NCBI GenBank assembly: GCA_905250115.1 | Contig: CAJNOI010000029.1 | Location: 248,001 to 312,000 of the forward strand | Direction of reading: 5' to 3' | DNA from: Adineta steineri | Taxonomy: Eukaryota > Rotifera > Eurotatoria > Adinetida > Adinetidae | DNA length: 64,000 bases | Shown here: positions 24,200 through 35,152 of the stretch, one piece after another | Layout of the letters: every line of letters starts with the position of its first letter | Position numbering within the stretch: the first letter of the stretch is position 1 | Notes under the pieces: model-generated | The model's database searches: none | What the model was told of the DNA's origin: nothing | Seen by the model: only the letters and a program-made list of their open reading frames with translations | Made by a program: the position numbers and the translations under genes

Positions 24200-25065
24200 C
24201 TCAAGTTTCTAATGGACTTTATTCTTTTCTTTTTTTTATAATATAGCTTCTAGCTAAATATGTATACATATTATATTCAAAGATAACAAAAAAAACGACT
24301 CAGTTTTGTTCCTTTTCTTTATACTAATGTGTATGTTTTGCCTTTAGATATTAATATATAACTGTAAGAAATTTTTGTTAGTATTGTTGTCAAATCACGT
24401 CATATTCTCTTGATTTATCGTATGGTTATTCTTCAGGTGGTGAGTCTTCTTCTGTATTTCAGGTTCGGCTAGAAAAAAATTCGTGTTTGATTTAATAAAA
24501 ACGTACAAGGGAACGTCAATAATTATTTTTTTGTATTAACTTTTTTTTCGTTTAATTAAAATAAAATATTTTACTCTTGATTCCATTTTCTTGATGCTCG
24601 ATGAAAAACAATTCATGGACTAGAATTTTTAACACATCCAGCAAGACTACCAAGTTTATATTCATGTTGAGCATCTTCATCTGATTATATAATATTTAAT
24701 GGTTTATTTACAATAACAAGAAGAAAAAATTAATTTATTAATTGGTTTTACTCTTCCGACACGGATAGCACACAGTGTATATATGCTATATATTGACAAT
24801 GAGAAGTAGTTGTATATGTGTGCTCATATAGGATTTGTCAATGATCATGTACTATCATCGGAACTTCATAGCAAGCAACGATTGAAATACGGTATCTTAT
24901 CTTTGAAGTGGAAGTAATATTTCGTAAAAAAAAAGGAAGTGATTGATATATGTTTGAGTACATGTGATAGATGATCTGTATTTTAATCTTTTAATGGCAA
25001 AACATACAACAAAAACTAATTATTGAAATTTGATTCTTTTATTTGTATATTTTAGCTTTATCTAA
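24200..25065. other. Intergenic, mostly empty
   Basis: Apart from the small remnant at 24560-24690, this stretch is AT-rich and holds nothing I can support. Confidence 0.4.
24560..24690 (-). pseudogene. Short coding-like remnant
   Basis: About 37 codons (SDEDAQHEYKLGSLAGC, then NSSP-stop-IVFHRASRKWNQE) with one TGA inside. It is in the same orientation as the Tctex1 remnant and might be an upstream exon of it. Family not recognised. Confidence 0.3.
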
Positions 25066-26259
25066 GTGACCTTTTTGAGCAAAAAAAAACAATTTCATCA
25101 AATCGATAAATATGAAAGGAAATTTCATTTGAATTCAAAAACAATAATGATGTTCCGTTATGTTTTCTTCTTTCTCTTACCTATTGTTATTCAGTGTGAA
25201 AATGTGTCTAATTCAAGTACATTTCTATTTAATTCGATGGTCATTTCACCTTATCGACATGTGTTTACTTTACTTAAGTCGGATATTGTAAATAAAATAA
25301 TGAATGTAAATCATTCATATTCTAATTTAGCTTATGAACTTCATTGTACAGTTCAAGAAATACAAGCAAATTTGAAGGAAACGACCGAAGCTAATCAAAA
25401 ACTTTTGAATCACGTTAATGTTAATGTTAATGAATTGGTGGGATCAATTTCACAATTGAAAAATGAAACAAAAGAAGCGGAAATGTTAATAAATGAATTA
25501 AACAAAACTATTGAAACTACTCAAGAACATGTTCGACTTGGAGAAGTAGCTAAGGAACTAGCAAAGCGATCTCCTTCTAAATCAGATCTCATTGATATAT
25601 TGCGAAAACTTTATCTTAAAGAAGCGAATTGTTCTTCAAGTGATCGCACTGAACGTGAGTCAGGATCGTGGTGTGTTCGTCGTCTAAAGAACTACCCCCC
25701 GGGGACTAGGTTTGGCCGATTCAGTACGATGAGACCCAATAAAAATAATGTGGAACCCACCAATGGGTCCCATAGTGGCGAATTGGTTAAATCAGGTGTA
25801 AAAGCAATGAATGAGGCTTTCGATAAGCCAAAGAAACAAGAGCAGCAACTAAAAGATGAAATTAACAAATACAATGCAACACAACTTCAATTAACGAATA
25901 TTTCTCAAAAATTAAATGAATTAAATAATACTCTACAAGGACAAATAAAAATTAAATCAATAACTAATGCACTTAATGAAGAATTTCAGCTGATTAATAA
26001 TCGACTTAAAACAGTATCTACTTCGTCAAAAAGACTTCTCGATGTACTGATGTATATGTTGGATTATGAAACAATCGTTAAGCCACTTAATTCGATCTAT
26101 GACAAATTATTGAATGGGAATCTGACTGAATCAAATGATTTGAAACTTTCAAATGAAATACTAAACAAAACAAAACAAAAATTGTTATTACTGACTGTAA
26201 AATTACCTCAAATTCGATATCGTCGAAAAGAATTTCATCGTCCATGTGCAAATCGGTAA
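25066..26259 (+). CDS. Secreted coiled-coil protein of unknown family
   Basis: Open frame of 397 codons. The more likely start is the ATG at 25147 or 25150, where MMFRYVFFFLLPIVIQC makes a good signal peptide; the first ATG puts 27 polar residues before it. The rest is mainly helical with many N-glycosylation sequons (NVS, NHS, NET, NKT, NIS, NLT) and Glu/Lys/Gln heptads, so a secreted coiled coil is likely. Residues from about 197 to 243 differ: GC-rich, Pro/Gly/Arg-rich, and bounded by a perfect donor (GTGAGT at 25655) and acceptor (ATCAG to 25795). That 141-bp segment is either a phase-neutral intron or a retained insert. The family is not recognised; similar secreted helical proteins are common in bdelloids (inference). 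Confidence 0.65.
   Translation: MTFLSKKKQFHQIDKYERKFHLNSKTIMMFRYVFFFLLPIVIQCENVSNSSTFLFNSMVISPYRHVFTLLKSDIVNKIMNVNHSYSNLAYELHCTVQEIQANLKETTEANQKLLNHVNVNVNELVGSISQLKNETKEAEMLINELNKTIETTQEHVRLGEVAKELAKRSPSKSDLIDILRKLYLKEANCSSSDRTERESGSWCVRRLKNYPPGTRFGRFSTMRPNKNNVEPTNGSHSGELVKSGVKAMNEAFDKPKKQEQQLKDEINKYNATQLQLTNISQKLNELNNTLQGQIKIKSITNALNEEFQLINNRLKTVSTSSKRLLDVLMYMLDYETIVKPLNSIYDKLLNGNLTESNDLKLSNEILNKTKQKLLLLTVKLPQIRYRRKEFHRPCANR
25655..25795 (+). other. Phase-neutral candidate intron or insert
   Basis: 141 bp, divisible by three, without stops in the host frame, starting GTGAGT and ending TCAG. Much richer in G and C than the gene around it, with small palindromes (ccccgggg; acccaccaatgggt). 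Removal keeps the frame (C plus GT). Confidence 0.6.
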
Positions 26260-27057
26260 ATAATTTTCTATTAGAAATAAATTCACACATAAATTTCATC
26301 GAAATTTTTAGTACACACAATTAACTGAAAATGGTAAATTTTGTTCTATTTGGCATCATCACTTCTATTTTAATCACTTTGATTCAAATGCACAAGTTTT
26401 TATTTTTAACGAAAATGTTGCGTTCAATAAAAAATACCGCAACACATGAGCGTGAATAAAAAGAGATACTTAGATCAGCTTCTTGATTTAGAATACTGAG
26501 AATGAATATTGAAAAGAGAATTTGTTTCTTTTACACAGGATAATGATGACGGCATGTATGTCGTATGAAAACTATTGAAGTATATGTACTTTTAGTGTGT
26601 AATACAAAGAAAACTAAATTTCCATGAACATATATTTATCAATCGATGATAAGCATCTTGAAAGTGTGAATGTGAATAGAATAAAAATAAAAAGGCTAAC
26701 ACCCACATTCGACTTTTATTCGTATCTTTTGCAAGCAGAAAAGAAACTCTATGAAGATAAATAATATCATCGTGAATAAAAGCTAAGTTTCAGTAGTTCT
26801 TGCAGCCTATTGGTACCAATACGATTGAAAAAACTTAACAAACACAATTAAAGCCCTGAAGAATTCAACTACAAAGAACATTTATTTTTTGGGACCGGTG
26901 CCGGTGTGGGAGGGTCCCTTACTAAAGAGGGTGGGTGCGGATGTTGCGTTAGGCACTAGCTCACACTTATACCCATATACACACCCACACCCTCAAGTAA
27001 AACAATTTTATTTTAAAATTCTACAGTTTTATTTTCATTAATGTTACTTCTTTAAAT
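26260..27057. other. Intergenic with telomere-like block
   Basis: No gene. It contains the large G-rich/C-rich inverted block at 26891-26994 and a weaker pair near 26665-26710 (gtgtgaatgtgaat; acacccacattcg). Confidence 0.5.
26891..26994. repeat. Telomere-like inverted repeat with GCACTAGCTCACAC core
   Basis: Left side ggtgccggtgtgggagggtcc and gagggtgggtgcggatgt; right side cacacccacaccctc. The loop contains gcgttaggcactagctcacac, nearly identical to the loop of the copy at 27420-27482, so these belong to one repeat family. Confidence 0.7.
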
Positions 27058-28735
27058 AGATAACAGTAGTACTGAAGATAATATTGAACCATATGATGAT
27101 ATGGATCATTTTATATCTGAAAAATACTCGCATCAAATTAGTTTTGCTCTTGACAATATCTCAAGTGATTTTACAAGTGTTCAAGAACAACAATTATTAT
27201 TAAAGTTCATTAATTTTATTTATCATGCTAAATTAAATAAAACAACAAATGCTTTGTAGCAAAAGCTTAGTATTGAGTTTATATACAAATCGTATTATTG
27301 TTGCTCTACATGTTTTATGGAACTAAAGCATTTTCAAGATTGTTGTTCGAAATATAATTCAAAACATATACCTAATTCGGAGCTATGTATATTTTCAATT
27401 GATCATGTATCAAAAGAGTTGGGTATGGGTGTGGATGTGACGTTAATCACTAGCTCACACCCACACACACATTCGCGCCCATCCTTCTGTGGATTTTTAT
27501 GTTTGATATTCATCATAAATAATTTTATTTATTTGAAATTATAATTGTGGACGATGAAAAGAGTGAACGTCATTATGAAAGTTGGTTTCCACCACATAAA
27601 CCAAGCAAACAATTTCATATTTATTTTATAAATTCAGCCACAAAAAATCAACAGGTAAATAATTTACTTAATATAGTTTAAGCTGCAAGTGATTTCGTCC
27701 TAGACACAGAAGCAAACATACACTCCAAACTTCCATCATTATTTAAAATATTAGTTTTTGAACTAAATCAAATAACAACTCCAGCAGTTTTGGTTGAAAC
27801 ATCTCATCTACGTGATTCTTCATCATTATATTTCTCGGTTACAAAAATTATTTGATTATATATTCTCTTGTACGTTAAATCTTTATTCATGGGGATATTC
27901 AGTTGATGAATTAGAACTATTTCTTCCACCGCCAGATTTTAATCAGATAAGAATGAGTAAAAATCAGTTATGGAGTTTGTAAGATTCCATTGCATACATA
28001 TTCTACAAGTACATATTAAAACGTGGTATATTAAGATCATGGTCTATTAGTTTAGATGTAAAAATACAATGTCGCAATAGAAATTATTCATTGGCTTATT
28101 GCGATCGTTTAATTAAATATGCCGCATATGATTGCCTATCTTTAATGGATTTAATGTTATTTATGTATAAAAATTATTTAGCAAATGCTTCAGATAGTGA
28201 TTTATATATGGGAACATTAGGAAAGTATTTTACTTTTTTAAAACAAAAATTTACTTCCTCAAGTTCTTCTTCTTCACTTGAAAAACAAGCAACATTGCCT
28301 GCTTGAATCTTTTCTGATACAGATGGTGGTAGTGATGATTTGTTGACAGTTCATGAGTTAAACGAACAGCAACCATCATTACGTCATCATCTGTTAGCTC
28401 AGCCATTAACAACAGTTGATCCTATCACAATTTAAGCAACACCAACGTCAGATTTTCCATCAACTCAACAATTAACAATACCACTTTATTTTTCTGCAGC
28501 ACAAAAACGACGAAATCAGAAATCTAACTCATGTCATAGCCGCAGTAGATGACGTATATATGAAATTCACCAACAAATCAATATAGATGTTACAACGATC
28601 GAGAATATTCTTGATGTATGTAACATTAAGTATACCAATATTAGTCCAATGCAATATGTTATCTATATTGGTATTAAGTCGCAACAGCATCAACAACAGT
28701 ATGAAGAGTTATTACCAATCGATATCTTCCTCTAA
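27058..28735 (+). pseudogene. Decayed exonuclease-like (RNase H fold) gene
   Basis: Pieces of protein coding persist in order: MDHFISEKYSHQISFALD, a Cys-rich stretch, WFPPHKPSKQFHIYF, DFVLDTEANIHSKLPS, LYSWGYSVDELELF, NQLWSL-stop-DSIAY, and DRLIKYAAYDCLSL, then a Ser-rich linker and a basic C-terminal region ending in YEELLPIDIFL. DTE near the start, the LYSWG segment and a Y-A-A-x-D-C motif near the end resemble a 3'-5' exonuclease fold (DEDD type), but this is by eye only. At least five stops break the frame and a telomere-like repeat interrupts it at about 27420. I consider it non-functional. Confidence 0.55.
27420..27482. repeat. Telomere-like inverted repeat inside a former coding region
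   Basis: gggtatgggtgtggatgtga pairs with tcacacccacacacac across gttaatcactagc. It splits the exonuclease-like pseudogene between VSKE and VDDEKSERHYES. Confidence 0.7.
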
Positions 28736-29682
28736 ATCTGGCGAAGGGGAGGTATCATAATCGCTATCTATATATCGATGATCGATCCCTCTTTTGTTAT
28801 ATACGTGGATAGTTATCTACGTGGATGACTTTGTTTATTTACTTCTCTTTCTTCTCTCGTGTTGTTTCTTTTTAAGGATGTGGATGCAAATAAACTACAT
28901 ACCCACACCCACGCCCTAGTTACTGTTGAAAATGTGGAAGGAAATTCGTATTGAATTGAACTAGTACCGACGTGACATCTGAAGACTTTTTCTCTTTTCT
29001 TTATAGTGAACAATTGGCATTTAATATTTTGATATATTTGTTTTTCATTTTATTTGTATTAGAACTACTATTGAAAATTATATCATGTGTATGAAATACT
29101 CACATTGCTGCAATAGTAAATTGTATTTTGAAGTTTATTTTTATTTCTAAATAATTTAATCATCAATAGTATTTATTCGACCAAAAATCATTGCTTAGCA
29201 TCATATATGTTTCAGATATATCAGTCGATCTGCGACTTACAGATTGTAGAAAATAATGAATTGAAATGAATCTAACGCTGAAAAACTTTTACTAGAACAG
29301 TATAGATCTTGGATTTCTGAATGCTAAATATTCAGAATTTAGCTTAATCAATAAATTTTGAAACTTATTAAAGGAAAGATTTTAAATATTTGATACTCAA
29401 AAAACACTTGATCTCAATTGTTCTAGTAGAAGTCTTCCAGCAAAAGATCCATTTCAATTCTTAATTCATTGTTTTCTACAAGCTAAAGGTTTCAGATCGA
29501 TCGAAGCGTCTAGAAGACACAGATATTAGACGCTTATCTAATTGATCTAAATCAACCAACCAAAAAAAATAAGACATACGACTGACTAAAATCGATTATC
29601 CAGAGACAACTGAACTGTCTTGTATATACACTTAATCTGTCTTAATTTTTTAGAGTGTAGTCATGATTATAAAGTAAACTAT
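28736..29682. other. Intergenic with one telomere-like pair
   Basis: Contains ggatgtggatgca ... tacccacacccacgcc at 28876-28915. Otherwise AT-rich, with a near-palindromic zone around 29160-29520 in which attcagaattt-type words recur. No gene supported. Confidence 0.45.
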
Positions 29683-30213
29683 TTATACGAGCGATATACG
29701 ACCACCCACGCGACCAAGTTCGACAAATAGACACCAAGGAAAAGGAGCGTGAAGACCATCCACTTCCATTTCATCTTCGTTACTGCTGCCCTTACTCATT
29801 ACGATTTTTAGTCGACGTTCATCGCAATTCAATACTAACTCAATCATAACATCTTCGGTGTCGGATAGCTCCAATCTATTATCTTCATACCGTCCGTTAA
29901 CAGTGCGTCTACCACGTGCGAACCAGCCATATGTAGAAGGAGTACGTTGAAACGTGTTGTATATATCTGGTTCAACTTGTATATGACGTGAGCGAATTCC
30001 AAAAAATCCAGCCCCATGGTGTTGTTTTAGTGGAATTCGATGAATACCAGATGAATACGAATTTTTACCAAGAACGCACTGATACGACAAGTGCTTGATC
30101 TGTTCGAATGACCGTCCACTGTCGAGTAGTTGCGCCTCACCATCAGTAATTGAATAAATTTTTTCAAATTTTTCGTCCGTCACGTCCTTAATGAGAATCG
30201 GCTTGTTGCCCAT
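29683..30213 (-). CDS. SPRY/B30.2-like stand-alone protein
   Basis: Intact 176-codon intronless frame, MGNKPILIKDVTDEKFEKIY at the start. Motifs typical of bdelloid SPRY-like (concanavalin-like) domains: YQCVLGKNSYSSGIHRIPLK, FFGIRSRH, STYGWF, the acidic DTEDVMIELVLNCDERRLKI strand pair and PWCLFVEL near the end. No RING, B-box or signal peptide is attached, so it is only a recognition domain. GC content is visibly higher than in the flanks. SPRY domains bind peptides or proteins; partner unknown. It might be the surviving last exon of a larger gene, though the ATG is in good context. Confidence 0.65.
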   Translation of the reverse strand: MGNKPILIKDVTDEKFEKIYSITDGEAQLLDSGRSFEQIKHLSYQCVLGKNSYSSGIHRIPLKQHHGAGFFGIRSRHIQVEPDIYNTFQRTPSTYGWFARGRRTVNGRYEDNRLELSDTEDVMIELVLNCDERRLKIVMSKGSSNEDEMEVDGLHAPFPWCLFVELGRVGGRISLV

Positions 30214-30899
30214 TGATAGACAAAAAATACCAGCCTTCTCTTTTCCTTAAATTGTTTTTGGTTCGTTTTTTACGGCGGTGTATACGTGTCCACGCAGCTT
30301 ACACGTTTTCTCTATGCCTCACATCGTAAAAGCATTCTCTTTTCTCTTTCTTTTTTTTGTGCTTCGTCTCTTGAGGGTGCGTGTGGGTTAATATAAAACA
30401 AATCAATTTATATATCAAAGATACAGATTAGTCTGCTAATTGCAGTATAAAACAATTTAGCTTATATATCTCAATTATAAATCAAACTGCTAACTTCAGC
30501 AATCGATGTATTGTCCAAAATAATATCTATTTAATAGATTTTCAATTAGAAATAAATGCAGATGTTTGCCTCGCGGACATGTTTCGTGTATTTATTTGAA
30601 AATAAAAAATACTTATCGGGGCTCTGCATTTATAAAAAAAAAGTGAAAAGAAAAAAATCTGGAATAATATATAAAATTTGAATGAAACAAGGAACAGAAT
30701 AGGGGGTAATCATAATAATAATTTATATTAAGAGATGAAGTTATGAATATGTCGAACTTATGTAATGAAAATAGACTTCTAATAATTAAATAGAAGATTG
30801 AAATATAAATATGGATGGTCAATATATGAAATTTATTCATATATCACTTATTTGCACAAGACATTGTTGTAGATTATCAACGTTACGACATAATGAAAG
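30214..30899. other. Spacer, nothing coding
   Basis: AT-rich. One single-sided G-rich telomere-like word (tgagggtgcgtgtgggtta, about 30372-30390). Confidence 0.45.
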
Positions 30900-31600
30900 T
30901 TAGCAGCGAATTCGAGTTTTTCTTGCTGACATTCGCTTCTGAATCTGTGTCGGCTCTTTAATTCGATGTGTTGGGTGGGTGTGAGTGCCGATGCGATACC
31001 GGTAATGCATAAGAAGAAGACAAACATTTAAAACCACATCCACACCTACATCCACCCATCGAACTTTTGTTGAATCATTTATTTGTGAATCAGCTTGTTT
31101 CGTCATTTTAATCATTTCTATATAATGTTGTATTACTGACTGATGAACTAGTTGAGTTTTTCAAATGTTAAATCACATTGCAAATTCTACGTAAATGATT
31201 TTTTAATTTCATTGATAAATATTGTCCAGGAAGTAAATTTATGTTTATGCTGTTTAAACCATTGTAATGCATCACCATTAAGACAAATACGAATCAAATT
31301 TAATTTACTGGCATTGCTTAAATGCATCATATTAAATTGTTGTTCGATTTCATCAATCCACGTAATAACATTTTCTTTTTGCGCAGAAAATTTTAATAGA
31401 TCTGTAATAAATCTATCGACTGAAGATTCAGCAATTGTCATAGATAAACTAGAATTAGATAAATGATTATCATGTGAATTAGGTGATGTATCATGATCAG
31501 CAACTAGAATTGTTTTATCACTTGAAGAATTAATTAAATTATCATGTATAATTTCATTAGTCACAACAGGCGGACGTAATTAGAAAGATTTATTTGTTTG
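30900..31600 (-). pseudogene. Retrotransposon gag remnant
   Basis: Minus-strand frame 31564-31187 encodes a Ty3/gypsy-type gag core: ENVITWIDEIEQQF, LNLIRICLNGDALQWF, WTIFINEIKKSF. After a stop and frameshift the gag homology continues with VIQHYIEMIKMTKQADSQIN and NDSTKVRW, then is cut by a telomere-like hairpin at 30967-31062; a few codons (RIKEPTQIQKRM) follow. No protease, reverse transcriptase or LTR is seen, so this is a short dead fragment. Confidence 0.6.
30967..31062. repeat. Telomere-like inverted repeat interrupting gag
   Basis: cgatgtgttgggtgggtgtg pairs imperfectly with ccacatccacacctacatcc/acccatcg. It stands between gag-like codons on both sides. Confidence 0.65.
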
Positions 31601-32432
31601 TTTAAAATTAACATTTACATCAAAATCAGAAATTTGTTTTAATTTAAAATATTCATGAACAAAAATAATTGACATAAATGTGCATAGGATTGAAATTTAT
31701 CTTGATACAAACTAGACCAGATAAAACAATGTCTTCAAAAAAATATAGGAATATGGGAAATATAGTCCGACTACGACTACAAAGTTCATAAGTTTCATAA
31801 AATTATGTCAGTTGTTTTTCCTCATACATCAAAGTTAATGATCTATTTTCTATATCTTAGTGTCCTCTGTCAAGCATCTAAATATAATGATTAAACACTG
31901 AGAAGTCGTTGTAATACATCTCATAAAACAATACCGTTCTTAGTCTGAATTCGAAATCAGAAGATTTTAAATATCTCCTATCCATCATGAAAGATTATAA
32001 TTTGTCATAACTTCAATATGTCTAGAGTGATCAGTACATCATTAATACATGATTATTCTTTTCATTTCTGTCTTATTATTGATGGATATTAATTGATTGA
32101 TTCAGTTAGACCATGTATTGGTGACATAGCCATATATATATCGTAGTTTTTTAACTTTTTCTTCGTCACACGAGCCTCGTTCAACACAATTACAATACAA
32201 TTCAATTTCATCTAAGTTATTCTTTTTAATTGTACGGAGCACTCTCGTAAAGAATAATAAGTGTAAATATGTCTCACATGGTCATTTATACACATATGAA
32301 TGTATGTGTATTATTTTATTAGTCGCCTACGCTTTTATTATTTACAGAATTATTCTCTGCATGCGCCCGTGAGCCACTAGAAAATAGAATTAATTTAAAA
32401 ATAATTGTACATAATATTCTTTTATTTATTTA
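31601..32432. other. Intergenic, nothing recognised
   Basis: AT-rich spacer downstream of the ART-TPR gene. No coding signal. Confidence 0.45.
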
Positions 32433-34496
32433 TCAATCCTTCTTTGTCATTTTTTCTTTTACAATTTCAATATTGTTCTTCACAGCTTCTATATGCGGAT
32501 GCGTTGGCGGTACGGCACTTTGTAGTATGTCCAGAGCACGTTCTAAATATGAGAGTGCTTTTGAATAGTCTTCCATATTGTGATACACCATACCGATGTT
32601 GTTGTATGGAGTAGCCAAATCAGAATGGTTTGAAGGAAGAGTTTTTTCTCGAATTTCAAGTGCTTTCTCGTGAAAGAAAAGTGCTTTCGAATACTGTCCC
32701 ATATTGTTATACACACTACCAATGTCGTTATATGAAGTAGTCAATGAAGGATGATTTGAAGGAAGAGTTTTTTGATAGATTTCAAGTGCTTTTTCGTGAA
32801 AGGAAATTGCTTTCGAGTACTCTTCCGTCTTGTCATACAGTCTACCAATGTTGTTGTATAAAGTAGCCAAATTAGGATGATTTGAAGGAAGATGTTTTTG
32901 TCGAATTTCAAGTGCTTTTTCGTAGTATGAAAGTGCTTTCGAGCATTCTCCCATGTTGAAATGCACCAAACCAATGTTGCCGTATGAAGTAGCCAAATGA
33001 GAATAATTTGATGGAAGCGTTTTTTGATGGATTTGAAGTGCTTGTAGGTGATACCAAATAGCCTTTTCGTAATCACTCTATTCATTTTTAACATATCCCA
33101 GACAACAATAATAAAAAGCTTTTTCAGTCTCTCCAGATGTCTGTTCGAGTAATGCGTTATAAAGTTCTTCGGCTTTATTAAATTGACCGATTTTAAGCAA
33201 TAAGTCACCCAATCTTTGCCATCCAGTACCACCACCAGCTTCTTCTCGTATTCCATCCGTAAGTATTCGTAGTTGTTGATCATCATCCGATGTTAATTGT
33301 AATTCAACTTGGTAAAGTTGATTCTCATTGTCCATTTGTTTCATTACACCCACTCGAAATACTGTGTGCATTGAGAAGAGAGTTTCATCTTCTTCATTAA
33401 AATAACTCATCTCTTGGATGGAGGCGAATGGTGTTGATTTAATGCAAGGATCAATGGACATTACAAAAAGAATGCCGACCGTATCCGGATTTGTTAAAGC
33501 ACATAGAGCAAAATTGAGAGACACTTCTTTATCTTTACTGGTGGACAAGAAATTGTTAAATGATATAAGGCCATCTTTTTGTTTTTGAAGTTTTTCAAAA
33601 TCTGATGTCATAAGACCTTGTCCTCGATAAACTATGAATGGTTCATCGGCATAACTATTAACCTGTTGTTGGTATAGTTGTTGGATTTGTTGGTGAAGAT
33701 CATGAATAAAAAAACCCATATTAATAATGGTATCGCCTTCCATAGAACGTAGAGCATAATTCAGCATAGAATAGATAAATGATGGGCTAGTGTACCACCA
33801 AATAGCTGATTCAGGTTGATAATCTTTTTCAAACTCATTAATATTCTTTGCCGATCCAGAGTCATGATGTCGACAATAAGCAGTAAACTGTTTTATCGCC
33901 TGTTCATCATGTTGCATATCAAGAAGAATTTCTTTAAATATCTGTGTATACATAAAGTTTGGCTCTAACTGATTTAAATTATCGGTTGAAGCCATTTCAT
34001 TCGTTGTGATAAAACTCATAGCTATCGAGTCCTGATTGTGTTGTTTAATATCCGATTGCAATCCTTTACATATGTCATTAATGTTGGTACGAATGCGCCT
34101 GATTTTGTTACATTTTTTTATCCGCTCGTCCTGTACGGTTTCAATATCATTGAGGATATAGATACCATCCAGCTGAGGAATGTCATTGATGAGAGGCATT
34201 ATTTGTTGAAACATAGTATCCTTGACGACGAGAAAAGATTTGACGTCTTCTTGAGCATCTGTAAGAAAGTCTATACATTCATCTCGTTGCGTATAGACAC
34301 TGACATCACCAGTAATGGTTCGTATTTGTTTTAATGTATTTTCATAATCTTCGTTTTTTTGGTCGATGCTGGTATCAACCCATAGAAGAAGGTAGTTTTG
34401 AGCCCGACGTAGTCGTGGTTGACGAATATTGGATGATGTCGTTGATTTGGATGGTGCAGCAGCATTTTGATTCGATTTAGATTCGCTCGTTCTCAT
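32433..34496 (-). pseudogene. ADP-ribosyltransferase-TPR gene split by one nonsense codon
   Basis: The frame from 34496 encodes about 230 residues of poorly known sequence, then an arginine-ART domain with the R-S-E triad: VYRGQG (Arg about 291), STS (about 319-321) and E-x-E in EDETLF (about 368-370). A TAG at 33080-33078 interrupts the same frame, which then continues 214 codons to 32433. That tail has four to five 42-residue kinesin-light-chain-type TPRs with YEKALEI, LPSNHP and LATLYNNIG signatures. ART-TPR fusions are common in bdelloids (family knowledge). Apart from this one stop everything is intact, so the options are recent loss, readthrough, a CAG-to-TAG sequence error, or two products (ART alone; TPR from ATG 32996). 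Confidence 0.85.
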
Positions 34497-34981
34497 CTTG
34501 TTGTTGAAGATGAACTCGTCAGTAGATAGTGTTGTTTAGACGAAAAGAAAGATTACTGTTCTTCTTTATATAGACAGTAATTTAGTTTTTCTAAATCTTT
34601 CAACGAGTTCGAATGTTCGTGTTTTTTTCTTGTCACGCAAGGACAAACTTCACCTGGTTACTATTGAAAATAATATTATGCAGAAGGAAAAAAATAGGTA
34701 AAATCAACCAAATCCATCGATGCGAAACTAGTACGACGGCCAGTCACATTCAGAATCCGATTGACTAATCCAAAAAAGAGCATAGAATACCTATCTGGAT
34801 CCATAAAATATCCAATATCCTCTTTATTTCTAACTCCTAATCCTTGTCCGAGAGACAGTAAAACGTATCAGATCTAACCTAAAAATGGTCTAAAAAACCA
34901 GAGAAATTTCGGATCTTTCCAAAATTTTAGTCTTTTTTATTCCAGTTATACTTCACTTATTTTTAGCATCCTAAAAAGTTA
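34497..34981. other. Promoter side of the ART-TPR gene
   Basis: AT-rich. Around 34645-34750 there is faint similarity to 28915-28985 (ggttactattgaaaat; aactagtac; cg), perhaps an old dispersed repeat. Confidence 0.3.
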
Positions 34982-35152
34982 TTAATCATTCAATAGAGGT
35001 TTAATGTTTTCTTCTATTGATGTTCCTAAAGGGGTGATTGAACAATCAGTTCCCGGATAGTTAGTTGCATGAATAAGTAATTCGTCAATGACTTCTTCAG
35101 TTAATTGTTCAAATATGAAAATTGAAATAATAGATAAAATATTATTTTTCAT
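34982..35152 (-). CDS. Possible small protein or last exon
   Basis: 56 codons with coding-like composition: a hydrophobic start (NNILSIISIFIFEQL), an acidic helix and NYPGTDCSITPLGTSIEENI before TAA. It follows an AG, so it could be the last exon of a gene whose other exons have gone. Family not recognised. Confidence 0.3.
   Translation of the reverse strand: MKNNILSIISIFIFEQLTEEVIDELLIHATNYPGTDCSITPLGTSIEENIKPLLND

Noticed and set aside
1098-31062. Repeated G-rich hairpins as CRISPR or rho-independent terminators
   Set aside because: No regular spacing, spacers or cas genes; host genes are eukaryotic; arms are telomere-like.
28915-34750. Dispersed repeat shared by 28915-28985 and 34645-34750
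   Set aside because: Only a few short words match (ttact-ttgaaaat, aactagtac); too weak without alignment.
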